64,000 bases of DNA from assembly GCA_937899715.1 (NCBI GenBank), contig CALCNX010000050.1:62001-126000 (forward strand). The letters run 5' to 3'. The position numbers and the translations under genes are program-made. Each line of letters begins with the position of its first letter. Within the stretch, counting starts at the first letter, position 1. The notes under the pieces are model-generated. The model worked only from the letters and a program-made list of their open reading frames with translations. It did not search any database and was not told the DNA's origin. This DNA comes from an uncultured bacterium. Its GTDB lineage: Bacteria; Bacteroidota; Ignavibacteria; Kapaibacteriales; UBA4661. Shown piece after piece: positions 1-9,411 of this stretch.

Positions 1-3000
1 TTGTAGGATCAGCAGCGCGGATAGAACCAGCACCTGCAGCGATCAAACGACTAATGGTTGTGTTGTTGAACACGAAGTTTGCGTTAGCACCGATTGCAAC
101 CGGACCGCCCGCAGTAAATTTCGCATCATCAGCCAAACCAGTGCCCATGGTGATACCAGGCTGGGTCAAGGTCATTTCAGGACCAGGCGATGTAACGAGA
201 TTACCAATGAACGGATTGGTGAAGACAGCACCCGGAATCGTAGCGCCAAGAGCGCCAGGACCGAGGGTAATGCTTGCGTTCGGACCTGCACCGCTAATAT
301 TACCACCGCCCGGAAGCGAAGCACCGGTCGAGGAAGTGTTGTTCAACACAAGGTTTGCACCGTCTTGAACAACGAACACAGCGGATGTAGCAACGTTCAA
401 GACACCGTTTGCCGAACCAGACGCGCCGATAGTCAAGGTAGCACCGGCAGGAACGTTTGGCAAGGAGTATGCAATGAAGTTTGGAGCGATAGGAATAGCG
501 CTGTTCAGAGGATTATTGCGACCAATTGTCAAACGACCGTTAAACGGTGAAGCAAACGTAGCTGCGGTAACAGCAGGATTGCCCGTTGTGATAAGCGGAA
601 GAATAACTTCTGAAAGGTTCGTAGCACCCTGAATTGTACCGGTCAGCGTCGTCAAGCGCGGTGCGCCTGTGGTCGCATTCATGGATACAACAAGTTGAAT
701 AGCGTCATCAATGGTAAGATTTGAGCCATTCAATTGTATCTCACCTGCAGTAACGTTGCCGTCAGCAGCAAGTACTGTGGCTGTAGCTGTGGTCAATGAT
801 GCTGTCAAGCGGAAGCTACCACTGGAAGGAAGCTGCAATGAACCAACAAACGGAACTGATTGAGGTGTGGTCGGACCAAAACGGCGACCGTCAATTTGAC
901 CACCGTTAAAGCCGGGTCCAAGAATAATCGGAACATTAACGCTTGCACCTGTTACGGTACCGAGTGTTGTGCCGGTCAAGGAGTTCAAGCCCGTCATACC
1001 AAGAACAACAGAGCTGTTGTTCGCGCTTGTTACCACTACGGGACCAAGCAGGTTCAGGACGCTGTTAGGAGCAAAGGTAAATGTACCGTTGGTAATATAG
1101 ACCGGACGATTTGTATTTGCCGGCGGCGGAGCAATATTCATTGTTCCTACGAACGGCGAAACAAATTGTTGAGCATTGATACCGGTAGCACCTGTACCAA
1201 GCGGACCAGTTGTGCTAATGCCACTCCAGCCGGAGTTGAAGCCACCACCGTTACCCAAGTTGACTTGAGAAGTCAAATCGGTACCAGCAATACGTCCACT
1301 ACCCCAGATTGCATTTGCATTGGTGGTAAAGGTAATACCGGAAGCGGACAAGATAGTGAGCGTACCAGGAGCTTGTGTGAAGAGCGTAGCACCACTGGAG
1401 CCCATGGTAAGAGAACCATTAAGGTTAAGCGGCGAAATCGGGAGAACAAGTCCTGAGTTCAATGGCGAGGTAAAGTTCGCAGCATTGACGACACCGTTGT
1501 TGAAGCCAGTACCTAATGTTATGGTTGAAGGACCAAAAGCAGCAAGTGTTCCGCCTGAGAGCAACGACAAGATCGGACCACCGATACGTCCTGTGCCATT
1601 CAGCGAACTTGCACTTTGGTTATTCAGAGTAAGGTTCGCACCCGGAGCAAGAGCAATATCATCTTGCAAGGTCAAACAGCCTGTCTGACCGATGGTGAGC
1701 GAAGCACGTGTTACCTGCATCGGGTTTGTGAGTGCACCACGACCTTGAATCACAAGACCACCATTGAACGGGCTGGCAAGTACACCTTGGGAAGCGATTG
1801 TGCCATTGTTGAATTGTGGACCGAGAATAAGTTTTGAGGTACAATCAATACCTTGGATAAAGCCAGGCAATGTCGCATCAGTAACGACCGTGGCGGTAGT
1901 AACACCATTCAAAGTAAGGCTGGAACCAGCAGCAATGGTAAGTTGAGTCGGTCCGAGGAACAGACTGGTCTTACCAAAAGGCGAACCAAGAACAAGGTTA
2001 CCTTGCATCGTCAGAGCGGTTGCCGTTGATACGTTCAAGAAACCATAGAACGGGTTGGCAAAACGAGCTGTGTTCAAGATACCGTTCGAGAAGGTCGGTC
2101 CGAGAGCAATTTGCCCCGGAACCGGTACTCCCGGAGGAGCAAACTCTGTACCTTGAAGGAAGCCTGTACCGGTAATGGAACCAGCGCCTTGGTTATTCAG
2201 AACCAAAACAGTAGCACCGCTAACGGTAAGATTACCACCATTCAAATCCAAAATGCTACCGACATCAAATGTAAGCGGACGAGCAAGGATTTGATTACTT
2301 TCTACAATCAAGCGTCCTTTGAATGCCGTAGCACCCGTGGACACAAGGAATGGAACCCGGGGGATAGGAAGCACACCGGCATTAAAACCGGAACTGAGAC
2401 GAACAACACCGGTATTATTCAGAGAAACAATACCAACGGTTGAACTTAAGCCACCAGCACCGGAAATAGAATTCGCGGAGTTATTGGACAACCGAAGTTC
2501 AGAATTGGAGGTAACGGTCAATAGACCACCGATTTGCACCGGACCGCCAAGACACAATGTGTTCTGAACGTCAAAATTTGCACCGGTGGCAATTTGGAAG
2601 GTAGCACTAATCGGGCAACCAAAATTGCTACCATTCAAGATGCCATTATTGAAGCCCGGATCAACACGAATGATAGATGCAGGGCTTGCAGCTTGAATTT
2701 TACCAGTACCGATAATGGTATTTGAACCAAGAGCAGCCAGACGGATAGTACCAGCGCTGGCAAGAGTCAAATCGCCACCCAAGTTCAACACGCTCGTAAA
2801 GCTGGTTGTGGGGAAGGGAGTAATAACCGAACCAACACCAGGAAGGTTGAGGGTCATTGGTCCTGCAGTTTGAATCGTACCATTCGCGTTTGTTACAACT
2901 TGAATCGGAAGAATACTTGCATTAGCACCTACGCCGAAAGCGAGAGTACCACCGGCATTAATAGCGATAAATCCTCGAGGAGCGCCTTGATTAATGGCGT

Positions 3001-3961
3001 TCGGCGAGGTATTATTCACGGTAAGAGTAGAACCGGCAAGAATTGTCAGTGGGTTGGAAACATTACCGGAAGCAAGGTTAAGAACACCATTTGCACCGAG
3101 GGTAAGATTACCCGCGAGTGTACCGGTGGTAACGTTCAACTGACCAAAGAATGGGCTAGCGATGCTGCTACCGGGAATAACACCGTTATTGAACAGGCTC
3201 GTACCCGGCACACCAAACGTTATCTGACCACCCGGCTGTGCGCCAAGAAGAGATGAACCTTGGAGGGAGTTTACGTTGCGCTGTTGCAACTGAAGATTAC
3301 CAAGCGGATTAACAGTAAGATTGCCATTCAATGTCAGCGGACCGGAGGTCATGGTAAACGTACCCGGGACGGACATATTACTATTCACAGTAATGCTGTT
3401 GACAGCAGTGTTACCGGAGAAAAGCGACGTTGGGAAGACACCCGCATTATAGCCTGCACCGAAGTCAATTGTACCAGTCGAGACTGACGGAGCAGCCGCA
3501 GAGATGGTCAATGTACCTTGGATAGCAGTAGCTGCTGTATTCTCAAGGCGGAGCGTTGCACCAGTCGCAACAAAAATCTGTGCACTACCTTTAAGAGCAC
3601 CTTTAACGACCAACCTAAAGCCTGTACCAATAACGAGGTTATTGTCAACAGTCAGGTCGCCATTAACGGTAAGAGTACCCGTTCCATTCAACGTCACGGT
3701 GAATACACCAGCGAGGTTTTGAATGTTCAGGTCACCAATCGGATTGGCAGGAGCAGAGTTGTTCATCGTCAACGCGGCATTCGGATTAATGATGGCGGCG
3801 CTATTATTCGCTAGCTGACCGGGCCATGTGCTCGGAATACCCCAGTTGGCTGACTGCCAGTTACCAGGATTGGTATTGTTCCATGTTTGCGCCTGAGCCG
3901 TGCCCGCCACCATAAGGAGCGCCGCGACGAGTGCAAGAACGAAAGAAGATACCTTTTTCAT
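1..3961 (-). CDS. Very large exported repeat protein, 3' end outside the window
   Basis: This minus-strand frame is open for 1320 codons from ATG at 3961 and leaves the window at position 1, so its C-terminus is not visible. Residues 1-25 form a signal peptide (MKK, hydrophobic core ALVAALLMVAG, cleavage near AQAQ). The rest is low in charge and rich in Asn, Gly, Thr, Leu and Pro. It is built of about ten degenerate units of roughly 90-120 residues. Each unit has a LGPGFNNG-like turn, then a SPF-x-G-x-L element, then strands ending LTLNN and GTG-x-I. That pattern is typical of long beta-rich surface or adhesin-like proteins. A start nine bases earlier (3970, MISMKK) is also possible. No Shine-Dalgarno is evident. 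Function is unknown. A type IX sorting tail may lie beyond the edge, but that is only inference. Confidence 0.85.
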   Translation of the reverse strand, partial: MKKVSSFVLALVAALLMVAGTAQAQTWNNTNPGNWQSANWGIPSTWPGQLANNSAAIINPNAALTMNNSAPANPIGDLNIQNLAGVFTVTLNGTGTLTVNGDLTVDNNLVIGTGFRLVVKGALKGSAQIFVATGATLRLENTAATAIQGTLTISAAAPSVSTGTIDFGAGYNAGVFPTSLFSGNTAVNSITVNSNMSVPGTFTMTSGPLTLNGNLTVNPLGNLQLQQRNVNSLQGSSLLGAQPGGQITFGVPGTSLFNNGVIPGSSIASPFFGQLNVTTGTLAGNLTLGANGVLNLASGNVSNPLTILAGSTLTVNNTSPNAINQGAPRGFIAINAGGTLAFGVGANASILPIQVVTNANGTIQTAGPMTLNLPGVGSVITPFPTTSFTSVLNLGGDLTLASAGTIRLAALGSNTIIGTGKIQAASPASIIRVDPGFNNGILNGSNFGCPISATFQIATGANFDVQNTLCLGGPVQIGGLLTVTSNSELRLSNNSANSISGAGGLSSTVGIVSLNNTGVVRLSSGFNAGVLPIPRVPFLVSTGATAFKGRLIVESNQILARPLTFDVGSILDLNGGNLTVSGATVLVLNNQGAGSITGTGFLQGTEFAPPGVPVPGQIALGPTFSNGILNTARFANPFYGFLNVSTATALTMQGNLVLGSPFGKTSLFLGPTQLTIAAGSSLTLNGVTTATVVTDATLPGFIQGIDCTSKLILGPQFNNGTIASQGVLASPFNGGLVIQGRGALTNPMQVTRASLTIGQTGCLTLQDDIALAPGANLTLNNQSASSLNGTGRIGGPILSLLSGGTLAAFGPSTITLGTGFNNGVVNAANFTSPLNSGLVLPISPLNLNGSLTMGSSGATLFTQAPGTLTILSASGITFTTNANAIWGSGRIAGTDLTSQVNLGNGGGFNSGWSGISTTGPLGTGATGINAQQFVSPFVGTMNIAPPPANTNRPVYITNGTFTFAPNSVLNLLGPVVVTSANNSSVVLGMTGLNSLTGTTLGTVTGASVNVPIILGPGFNGGQIDGRRFGPTTPQSVPFVGSLQLPSSGSFRLTASLTTATATVLAADGNVTAGEIQLNGSNLTIDDAIQLVVSMNATTGAPRLTTLTGTIQGATNLSEVILPLITTGNPAVTAATFASPFNGRLTIGRNNPLNSAIPIAPNFIAYSLPNVPAGATLTIGASGSANGVLNVATSAVFVVQDGANLVLNNTSSTGASLPGGGNISGAGPNASITLGPGALGATIPGAVFTNPFIGNLVTSPGPEMTLTQPGITMGTGLADDAKFTAGGPVAIGANANFVFNNTTISRLIAAGAGSIRAADPT

Positions 3962-3987
3962 AGAAATCATTTAGTTAAGATAAAAGA

Positions 3988-4010
3988 ATGGTTGTGTTTC
4001 CATCAACCAT
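3988..4010 (-). promoter_or_regulatory. Small hairpin in the leader of the giant repeat gene
   Basis: ATGGTTG (3988-3994) pairs with CAACCAT (4004-4010) around a 9-nt loop, 27 bases upstream of the start codon of the giant repeat gene. It could be a 5'-leader structure or a protein-binding palindrome. The function is inferred only from position. Confidence 0.3.
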
Positions 4011-4666
4011 AAAAAAGACGATTTACCAAGCGAAGTTTAGTGGTGTCAGTGTCTGTTTTTCGTGCTTGCCACATTATTTTCAAATGTGTAACCATTTGGG
4101 GGAATGGTTGTTTTTCGAGAAACGGGCTGACATTTTGCCTCTAAACGGTGGACACCAAATAATGCAGGACAACTTAGGGGGTCGTTGGGATGTTGTTGCT
4201 ATGCTCGTATATCCTGCGCGAACAGCGTATCTATCTGAAACCTCGTGCGCTATCTTTATTCTCTATTCAGCCCTCACGGGAGCGGGGGCGAACCAAGAAT
4301 GGGAGCGCATTACACGGGGCTACATACAACCTCCCAGAAATTTGTGGATAAAATGTGTCAACATGGAATTAGATGCTTGCTGTTATGGGGTTCAGTGAGT
4401 AAGGGAATAGTAATAAAGCCGCGCAAATTACAAAAAGCCCAGCACATACAAAAAAGGTTTTTTTGTGTGTCCGTTTGGAGAGCGTGTGAAAGCGAGAAAA
4501 TTTTTCTCATCAGGACGCTTGCCAAGAGTGTACTATGATTGTTCGCTTTGTGTATTGCCAATGCAAACCGAGAAGTGTGATTCAAGAAACAGTGTAAAAT
4601 TCAAACTCTGGTCAAATATGCTCAAATTTCACAAACTGTGGTAGTGCCTGAATGTAAGTTTTTTTG

Positions 4667-4681
4667 ATGACTGAAAGTCAT
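4667..4681. promoter_or_regulatory. 15-bp palindrome ATGACT-GAA-AGTCAT, copy 1
   Basis: This is a perfect 6-bp inverted repeat with a 3-base spacer in the long spacer. A near-identical site lies at 5018-5032. Two copies of one dyad about 350 bp apart suggest operators for a dimeric regulator, which is not identified. Confidence 0.35.
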
Positions 4682-4816
4682 GGTATTGTGGGACTTTAAC
4701 ATCGAAATAGTACAACATAAATATTGCTTACTTCGGTCAAAAGCAGAGTCATGGGGGGACAACGCCGGGGCGGAGCATTTTTGAGGCACTATGCTTCGCT
4801 TGAGCGATTGAGTGGG

Positions 4817-4848
4817 CGCATCAATGCGAGGAGCACTGCATTGATGCG
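4817..4848. other. 11-bp-stem hairpin in the spacer
   Basis: CGCATCAATGC (4817-4827) and GCATTGATGCG (4838-4848) form a perfect 11-bp stem with a 10-nt loop. No T-run follows on either strand, so a classic intrinsic terminator is unlikely. A structured RNA or a small repeat element is possible. Confidence 0.4.
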
Positions 4849-5017
4849 TGTTGTTATGCTTGGATATGCTTGCGTGAACCAAATACGTCGAAAAATGTGT
4901 TGCGATGTTGCACAGAAAAACTGTACACGTGCTTAAACGGGTGTTGTTGTCATTAGGGTATGTGCAATATACAACCTTGCGGAATTTTTTCACCGTTACC
5001 GGAAGTAACTTTCTTCC

Positions 5018-5032
5018 ATGACCAAAAGTCAT
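5018..5032. promoter_or_regulatory. 15-bp palindrome ATGACC-AAA-AGTCAT, copy 2
   Basis: This second copy of the dyad at 4667-4681 has one mismatched pair between its arms. It sits about 90 bp from the proS terminator. The role as an operator is inferred from the repetition alone. Confidence 0.35.
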
Positions 5033-5107
5033 AGAAGGGGCGATAAACTCTTATACATCACAGAAATAATGCGTTCAAACCTTACAAAGCAAAGGTATGT
5101 GGAGCAA

Positions 5108-5150
5108 TAAAAAGGGCGAATAATAGTATATTTTTTATTCACCCCTTGTT
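5108..5150 (-). terminator. Rho-independent terminator of proS
   Basis: AAGGGCGAATAA (5112-5123) pairs with TTATTCACCCCTT (5135-5147), with one bulge. Read leftward, the stem is followed by a T-rich run. It lies just past the proS stop codon. Confidence 0.75.
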
Positions 5151-5161
5151 ATTTTTTCAAC

Positions 5162-6661
5162 TTAATACGCCACAGCAAAGAGTACGCGCTGCTTAGAAGT
5201 CTTGCCGGAGTAGATACACTTGCCATCTTCCTGCGCAGCATCCAAAGGAATACAGCGAATGGTGGCTTTGGTTTCTTCTTTGATTTTGAGTTCTGTTTCG
5301 GTTGTGCCGTCCCAATGCGCGAGGGCAAAGCCACCTTTTTGTTCCATCATGCTTTTGAACTCAGCATAATCGTCCACAGAACGCATATTAGCGGTGCGGA
5401 AGGCGAGTGCTTTGTTGTAGAGATTTGCTTGAATCTCCTCCAAGAGTGCTGCAACGGTGTTTTCGATGCCGTCTATCTGTGCCACCGTCTTTGCGCCTTC
5501 TTCGCCACGCTCTTTGTCGCGGCGGGAGACTTCGATAGTGCCGTTTTGCAAATCCCGCTCGCCCAGAGCAAGGCGCACCGGCACACCGCGCAATTCCCAA
5601 TCGGCAAACTTAAATCCGGGCGTGAGGCTGTCGCGGGTGTCGTATTTGACGGCGATGCCCTTTGCCTGAAGCGCTTTTTGAATCTCGGCTACTTTGGCGG
5701 ATATGGCGGCAAGCTGCTCTTCATTTTTGTAAATCGGTACAATGACTGCTTGTATCGGAGCCAAACGTGGCGGCACGACCAAGCCATTGTCGTCGGAGTG
5801 CGCCATGATGAGCGCACCCATCAAGCGTGTGCTCACGCCCCACGACGTACCCCAGACGTATTCCAGTTGGTTGTTTTTGTTGGAGAATTGTACATCAAAT
5901 GCTTTGGCAAAATTCTGCCCCAAAAAGTGCGAAGTCCCAGCCTGAAGAGCCTTACCGTCCTGCATCATTGCTTCGATGCAGAACGTTTCTTCCGCTCCGG
6001 CAAAACGCTCGTTTGCGGTCTTGATGCCTTTGATAACAGGCACTGCCATCACATTTTCTGCGAACTCGGCATAGACATCCAGCATTTGCCGCGTCTCGGC
6101 GATTGCCTCTTCGGCGCTGGCGTGCGCGGTGTGTCCTTCTTGCCAGAGAAACTCCGTAGTGCGCAAGAACAAGCGTGTCCGCATCTCCCAACGCACAACG
6201 TTTGCCCATTGATTGACAAGGAGTGGCAGGTCGCGGTAGGACTGAATCCAGTTTTTGTAGGTGTTCCAGATAACCGCTTCGGAGGTGGGGCGCACGATGA
6301 GTTCTTCTTCCAGCTTTGATTCGGGGTCAACCATGAGCGCACCCTTTTTGTTCGGGTCGTTTTTCAGGCGGTAGTGCGTTACGACTGCACATTCTTTCGC
6401 AAATCCCTCAGCATGACCTTCTTCTTTTTCGAGAAAACTTTTGGGGACAAAGAGCGGGAAATAGGCGTTGGTGTGCCCGGTCTCCTTAAAACGTTTGTCC
6501 AATGCCTGCTGCATTTTTTCCCAAATGGAATATCCGTAGGGCTTGATGACCATACAGCCACGCACGGCGGAATTCTCCGCGAGGTCGGCGCGTTTGACAA
6601 GGTCATTATACCATTCGGAATAGTTTTCACTGCGTTTTGGAAGGGCGCTTTTACTGCTCAT
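5162..6661 (-). CDS. proS: Prolyl-tRNA synthetase, archaeal/eukaryotic-like ProS type 3
   Basis: This enzyme charges tRNA-Pro with proline in the cytoplasm. At 499 residues it has the short architecture without the bacterial INS editing insert. Visible class II motifs are RPTSE (124-128), the motif-2 region [14 protein letters not shown] (167-180) and a motif-3-like segment around [10 protein letters not shown]. An anticodon-binding domain follows (PIYKNEEQ onward), then the ProS3 C-terminal domain with paired basic and acidic stretches and the family's terminal Ala-Tyr. The start ATG at 6661 gives the full N-terminus. A good TTTG/TAnnTTTG promoter lies about 60 bp upstream, inside the end of the M48 gene, and a terminator follows, so it may form its own unit. 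Confidence 0.97.
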   Translation of the reverse strand: MSSKSALPKRSENYSEWYNDLVKRADLAENSAVRGCMVIKPYGYSIWEKMQQALDKRFKETGHTNAYFPLFVPKSFLEKEEGHAEGFAKECAVVTHYRLKNDPNKKGALMVDPESKLEEELIVRPTSEAVIWNTYKNWIQSYRDLPLLVNQWANVVRWEMRTRLFLRTTEFLWQEGHTAHASAEEAIAETRQMLDVYAEFAENVMAVPVIKGIKTANERFAGAEETFCIEAMMQDGKALQAGTSHFLGQNFAKAFDVQFSNKNNQLEYVWGTSWGVSTRLMGALIMAHSDDNGLVVPPRLAPIQAVIVPIYKNEEQLAAISAKVAEIQKALQAKGIAVKYDTRDSLTPGFKFADWELRGVPVRLALGERDLQNGTIEVSRRDKERGEEGAKTVAQIDGIENTVAALLEEIQANLYNKALAFRTANMRSVDDYAEFKSMMEQKGGFALAHWDGTTETELKIKEETKATIRCIPLDAAQEDGKCIYSGKTSKQRVLFAVAY

Positions 6662-6721
6662 TGTTGTTTCTCAAGGAAAGGTTACGGTGGTTAAAAGATA
6701 CTACCTAAGAAATTTTCGTTG

Positions 6722-6753
6722 CAAATATATATTACTTCTCATTACTTCTCAAA
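6722..6753 (-). promoter_or_regulatory. Bacteroidota-type promoter of proS
   Basis: Read leftward, TTTG (6753-6750) is followed after exactly 20 bases by TATATTTG (6729-6722). This matches the Bacteroidota consensus TTTG - about 19-21 nt - TAnnTTTG. The proS ATG is 60 bases downstream. The -33 element overlaps the last codons of the M48 gene. Confidence 0.6.
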
Positions 6754-7797
6754 GCGTTTACGCATATTTTCTGCAATGGTCTTGGCAGTATCGGCAGCAG
6801 AAGTGGCTATATCACTGACTTTTTCGATTAAGGGGTCGCCTGACTCCGATAAATCTTCTTTGTACTTGCGGGCTGCGGATTTGATATTGTCCACAACGCT
6901 TTCTTGCTTTGCGTCTTCGGGCGTGGCATAGTGCGGTGCATCGTATGCACGAGTAGCTGATTCGCCGTCCTGCGCAAAGCCGCCGCTCAGTATGCGTCCA
7001 TATTCGCCTGCGTCCACCCATTTTTTTAGCTCGACCAATCGGAGCACAGGGAAAGGGTGCGTCTCGCCCAGAAGATTCAAGATTTTATGCACACTATCCA
7101 TCATCGTACCGCCGGACTCATATTCATACGCCTGGGCAAAAAATTCGTTGATGTTCATCTCCGACACGTGCCGACCGCCCGCGAGCTTCATTTCCAGCGT
7201 ATAGCATACTTCGGGGTCTTGGACGACCAGCAAACCTGCACGGTCGCACGAGAGTTCGCTTTTGCGATACCATTCCATCAGCGCCATACGAATAGCCATG
7301 ACCGCCGCGCCACCAAGCGGGATATTGGAGAGAATCGGCATGGTGAAATTGGTCAGCATCACCAACAGCGTGGAATACAGCAAATGCCCCGATAAGCAAT
7401 GTCCGATTTCGTGCGCTATCACCGCCAAAAGTTCATCATCGGTGAGGGTATCCAAAAGCGAGGAATTGAGCATAATAAACGGCTTTTCCATGCCGACTGC
7501 GCGGGCGTTGACAAAAGGGCTGGCTGAAATGTACAACTCCGGCGGATTCTTCACATCCAATATCTGACACGCTTCACGGAAAAGTTTGTACACCTTTGCA
7601 AACTGTCGCTCCGAGACGCGCACCGCCGAGGAAAGCGCCACAAGCCTGAGTGAACGCTCGGTGGTATTGCCAACCATTTTTTGCAGGAGCATATCCAAGC
7701 CCGGTATGGACTGCAAGGTAGAAAGTGCAGCACGGTCTGCGGGGTGCTCCCACGCACGGGGGCTGATATTGGGGAAGATAACTTTTGTACGAGCCAT
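6742..7797 (-). CDS. M48-family zinc metalloprotease
   Basis: This 351-residue protein is related to the HtpX/Ste24/YcaL-type peptidases. The zinc signature HEIGH is at 129-133, in AVIAHEIGHCLSGH, and the third ligand is E181 in SELSCDRAG, both as expected of M48. A hydrophobic stretch at about 141-175 could be a membrane hairpin between the two motifs. The first 60 residues have no signal peptide. The C-terminus is charged and helical, so the protein may act on the inner face of the membrane or in the cytoplasm. It follows the Yip1-like and cytochrome genes on the same strand. The substrate is unknown. Confidence 0.9.
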   Translation of the reverse strand: MARTKVIFPNISPRAWEHPADRAALSTLQSIPGLDMLLQKMVGNTTERSLRLVALSSAVRVSERQFAKVYKLFREACQILDVKNPPELYISASPFVNARAVGMEKPFIMLNSSLLDTLTDDELLAVIAHEIGHCLSGHLLYSTLLVMLTNFTMPILSNIPLGGAAVMAIRMALMEWYRKSELSCDRAGLLVVQDPEVCYTLEMKLAGGRHVSEMNINEFFAQAYEYESGGTMMDSVHKILNLLGETHPFPVLRLVELKKWVDAGEYGRILSGGFAQDGESATRAYDAPHYATPEDAKQESVVDNIKSAARKYKEDLSESGDPLIEKVSDIATSAADTAKTIAENMRKRFEK

Positions 7798-7835
7798 AAT
7801 TGCTTGTGGAATAAGAAAGTGAAGAATCGCCTTGC

Positions 7836-8210
7836 TTAATCTGAGATTTTACCGCCCTTATCAAACCATTTTTGAATAATCGCTTTGTCCGCAGCGCTCA
7901 GTTCGCCGCCTTGCGGCATTCTCTTATTACGCGGGCTGGCGGGATCTATTGTCGCGGCTTTGATGGCGGCAGCCAGAGCCGCAATGTTCGCATCGGTCGT
8001 GAGCATCGTCGGCAAGCCCATTCCACCGGGAGAATGGCAAGAAACGCAATTCTGCTGCACAATCACACGCACCTGCGGAAAGTACGTCTCTGTGCCGGGT
8101 GTGGCAGCGGAATTTGTGCACGACGATAAAGAGCAGACGACCAGCGCCAAGCACCCTATCGTTTGCCAGAGAAAGAACACATTCACGCAACGTTTTGAGA
8201 GAAATGCCAT
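7836..8210 (-). CDS. Mono-haem c-type cytochrome lipoprotein
   Basis: This 124-residue exported protein has a hydrophobic N-terminus ending in a lipobox-like SLSSC (Cys31), so it is probably a lipoprotein. CVSCH at 55-59 is a c-type haem-attachment site, and Met98 in RMPQGG is the likely axial ligand. The pattern PGGMG shortly after the haem site and the MPQGG motif are common in small cytochromes near outer-membrane or planctomycete-type PSD1/cytochrome proteins. It probably carries electrons in the periplasm. The partner is not encoded nearby. It lies between the M48 protease and the Yip1-like gene on the same strand. Confidence 0.85.
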   Translation of the reverse strand: MAFLSKRCVNVFFLWQTIGCLALVVCSLSSCTNSAATPGTETYFPQVRVIVQQNCVSCHSPGGMGLPTMLTTDANIAALAAAIKAATIDPASPRNKRMPQGGELSAADKAIIQKWFDKGGKISD

Positions 8211-8250
8211 GGTAGAGAGTAAAGTTCAGTAATTTTTCTTTCTCAACACT

Positions 8251-9018
8251 CTAACTCATAAAACTCGACATTGCCCATGCAAAGCAGCCAAAGAGCATGA
8301 ACGTGATGACAAGCGCCGTTACGCCAATACCGATACCCTGCCCCCGCGACATACCCACGTGCTTTGCGACGACGATTCCTGCGATGACGTATTCCCAAAT
8401 GGTAAAGGGGTTAATCCGTCCCAAGAACTGCAACAAATACGGGCTGTCGGTAGCATTGATTAAAAGTGTCGGCGAGGGTGATGCAGCGATAGAATTGGCA
8501 GCAAACTGCATCAGTCCCGTCAGAACATATCCCAGAGCGGCGATGGAAGCGGTATAGTTCACAAGTGCCACAATGACAAGCGCCGGAGGCGGTTCGCTAT
8601 TGAACAGACGTTGTAATATCCAAAAGAGAAATCCGTACAAGAACACCGATATGAGCGTAAAAATCAGGCTTATTCCAAGTGTCCTCGGCAAAGAAAATTC
8701 TTGCTGCTTTTTGAGTTTTTCCATCTGCTCTTCAATCTGCCCTTCCGGCAGACCCTGTTTCTTCGCCATTTTCTCGAAACCTTGCGCCTGCATAGTGAAC
8801 ATCTGCCCACGGATGCCGTCGTTGACCGAATAAAGATACTGCACGAATGTATAAGCAAAGGTTATCAAAAGCGCCGCCATAACAATCACTTGGGCAGGGC
8901 GGGCGACACGCCTCAAAGCAAGTTCTCCCGGTGCAGTAATGATATCGAGAAAGCCCGAAAGCCACGCCACACGGCTTTCTTCTGCTTCGGAAGTTGGAAT
9001 TTGTTGCTCTTCGCTCAT
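8251..9018 (-). CDS. Yip1-like multi-pass membrane protein
   Basis: The protein has about 255 residues from ATG at 9018; a TTG nine bases upstream is the alternative. The N-terminal segment ending ITAPGELALRRVARPAQ precedes about five transmembrane helices. A charged helical loop, rich in Lys, Glu and Gln (EEQMEKLKKQQ), lies between the first and second helices. This resembles bacterial Yip1/YIF1-domain proteins, which usually begin with a prompt such as IxxPxxxF. No catalytic motif is visible and the function is not known. It heads a leftward cluster with the cytochrome and the M48 protease. Confidence 0.7.
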   Translation of the reverse strand: MSEEQQIPTSEAEESRVAWLSGFLDIITAPGELALRRVARPAQVIVMAALLITFAYTFVQYLYSVNDGIRGQMFTMQAQGFEKMAKKQGLPEGQIEEQMEKLKKQQEFSLPRTLGISLIFTLISVFLYGFLFWILQRLFNSEPPPALVIVALVNYTASIAALGYVLTGLMQFAANSIAASPSPTLLINATDSPYLLQFLGRINPFTIWEYVIAGIVVAKHVGMSRGQGIGIGVTALVITFMLFGCFAWAMSSFMS

Positions 9019-9411
9019 AGTATTCAAGCAATGTAAGGTTGGGAAAAAATGGTATGATTTATGCTATAAATATGAACGCCTTGGGATGTAGAGAAAAGAA
9101 ACGTGGGGACGACACAACGTATGTTGATTTTTCTCACGTTGACGTTCTTGGAAGCGTTCCAAGAGGTATTGTGATATAGGCTTTGGACGCACAAAAATAC
9201 AAAATGTTTCCGCGCAGACAAGACTTTACTCGAATTTTGGTGATTGAAAAAAATCCTGTGTCTGAACAGGAAAATTATGTAGTTTTACGCCTTATCGGGC
9301 TTATACCAAACAGCTATTCCGTCAGCGACCGTGTGTACATCGTGTGTACTTTCTTCCCATATTCTTTCTTCCTCTCACTTTACTCTTTCATAATTCTACG
9401 GGGTTTTGACA
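9019..9411. other. Divergent intergenic region, Yip1-like gene / chemoreceptor
   Basis: About 390 bp between divergent genes. It contains a perfect 7-bp dyad CTTGGAA-GCG-TTCCAAG (9147-9163), a plausible operator, and a direct repeat of GTGTGTAC at 9331-9338 and 9342-9349, 63 bases before the chemoreceptor start. I see no convincing flagellar-sigma promoter and no open frame of interest. Confidence 0.5.
9147..9163. promoter_or_regulatory. Dyad CTTGGAA-GCG-TTCCAAG, possible operator
   Basis: A perfect 7-bp inverted repeat with a 3-base spacer lies in the divergent spacer upstream of the chemoreceptor. The spacing suits a dimeric regulator. No regulator gene adjoins it. Confidence 0.35.

Larger units (their letters stand above)
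3971..5161. other. Long non-coding spacer (about 1.2 kb)
   Basis: This spacer separates the giant repeat gene from proS; both neighbours are transcribed leftward. Open frames of up to about 136 codons exist on both strands, but they are rich in Cys, His, Asn and Ser, resemble no family I know and lack ribosome sites, so I do not call them. The visible structure is a small hairpin beside the giant gene, two copies of a 15-bp palindrome, an 11-bp-stem hairpin and the proS terminator, each listed separately. It could be a long leader for the giant gene, a small-RNA locus or decayed sequence. Confidence 0.6.

Noticed and set aside
54..3814. Several plus-strand open frames of 60-200 codons over the giant repeat gene.
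   Set aside because: They run antisense to one continuous minus-strand frame with signal peptide and repeat units; their composition is shadow-like (many Cys/Arg/Thr) and no family fits.
4817..4848. Hairpin as a terminator of the giant gene or a neighbour.
   Set aside because: It lies upstream of the giant gene and has no T-run on either strand.
3988..5032. Open frames of up to about 136 codons on both strands in the long spacer.
   Set aside because: Odd residue composition, no ribosome site and no recognisable domain; the region is better described as non-coding.
5315..6319. A 334-codon plus-strand frame over proS.
   Set aside because: It is exactly antisense to a well-supported ProS with all class II motifs.
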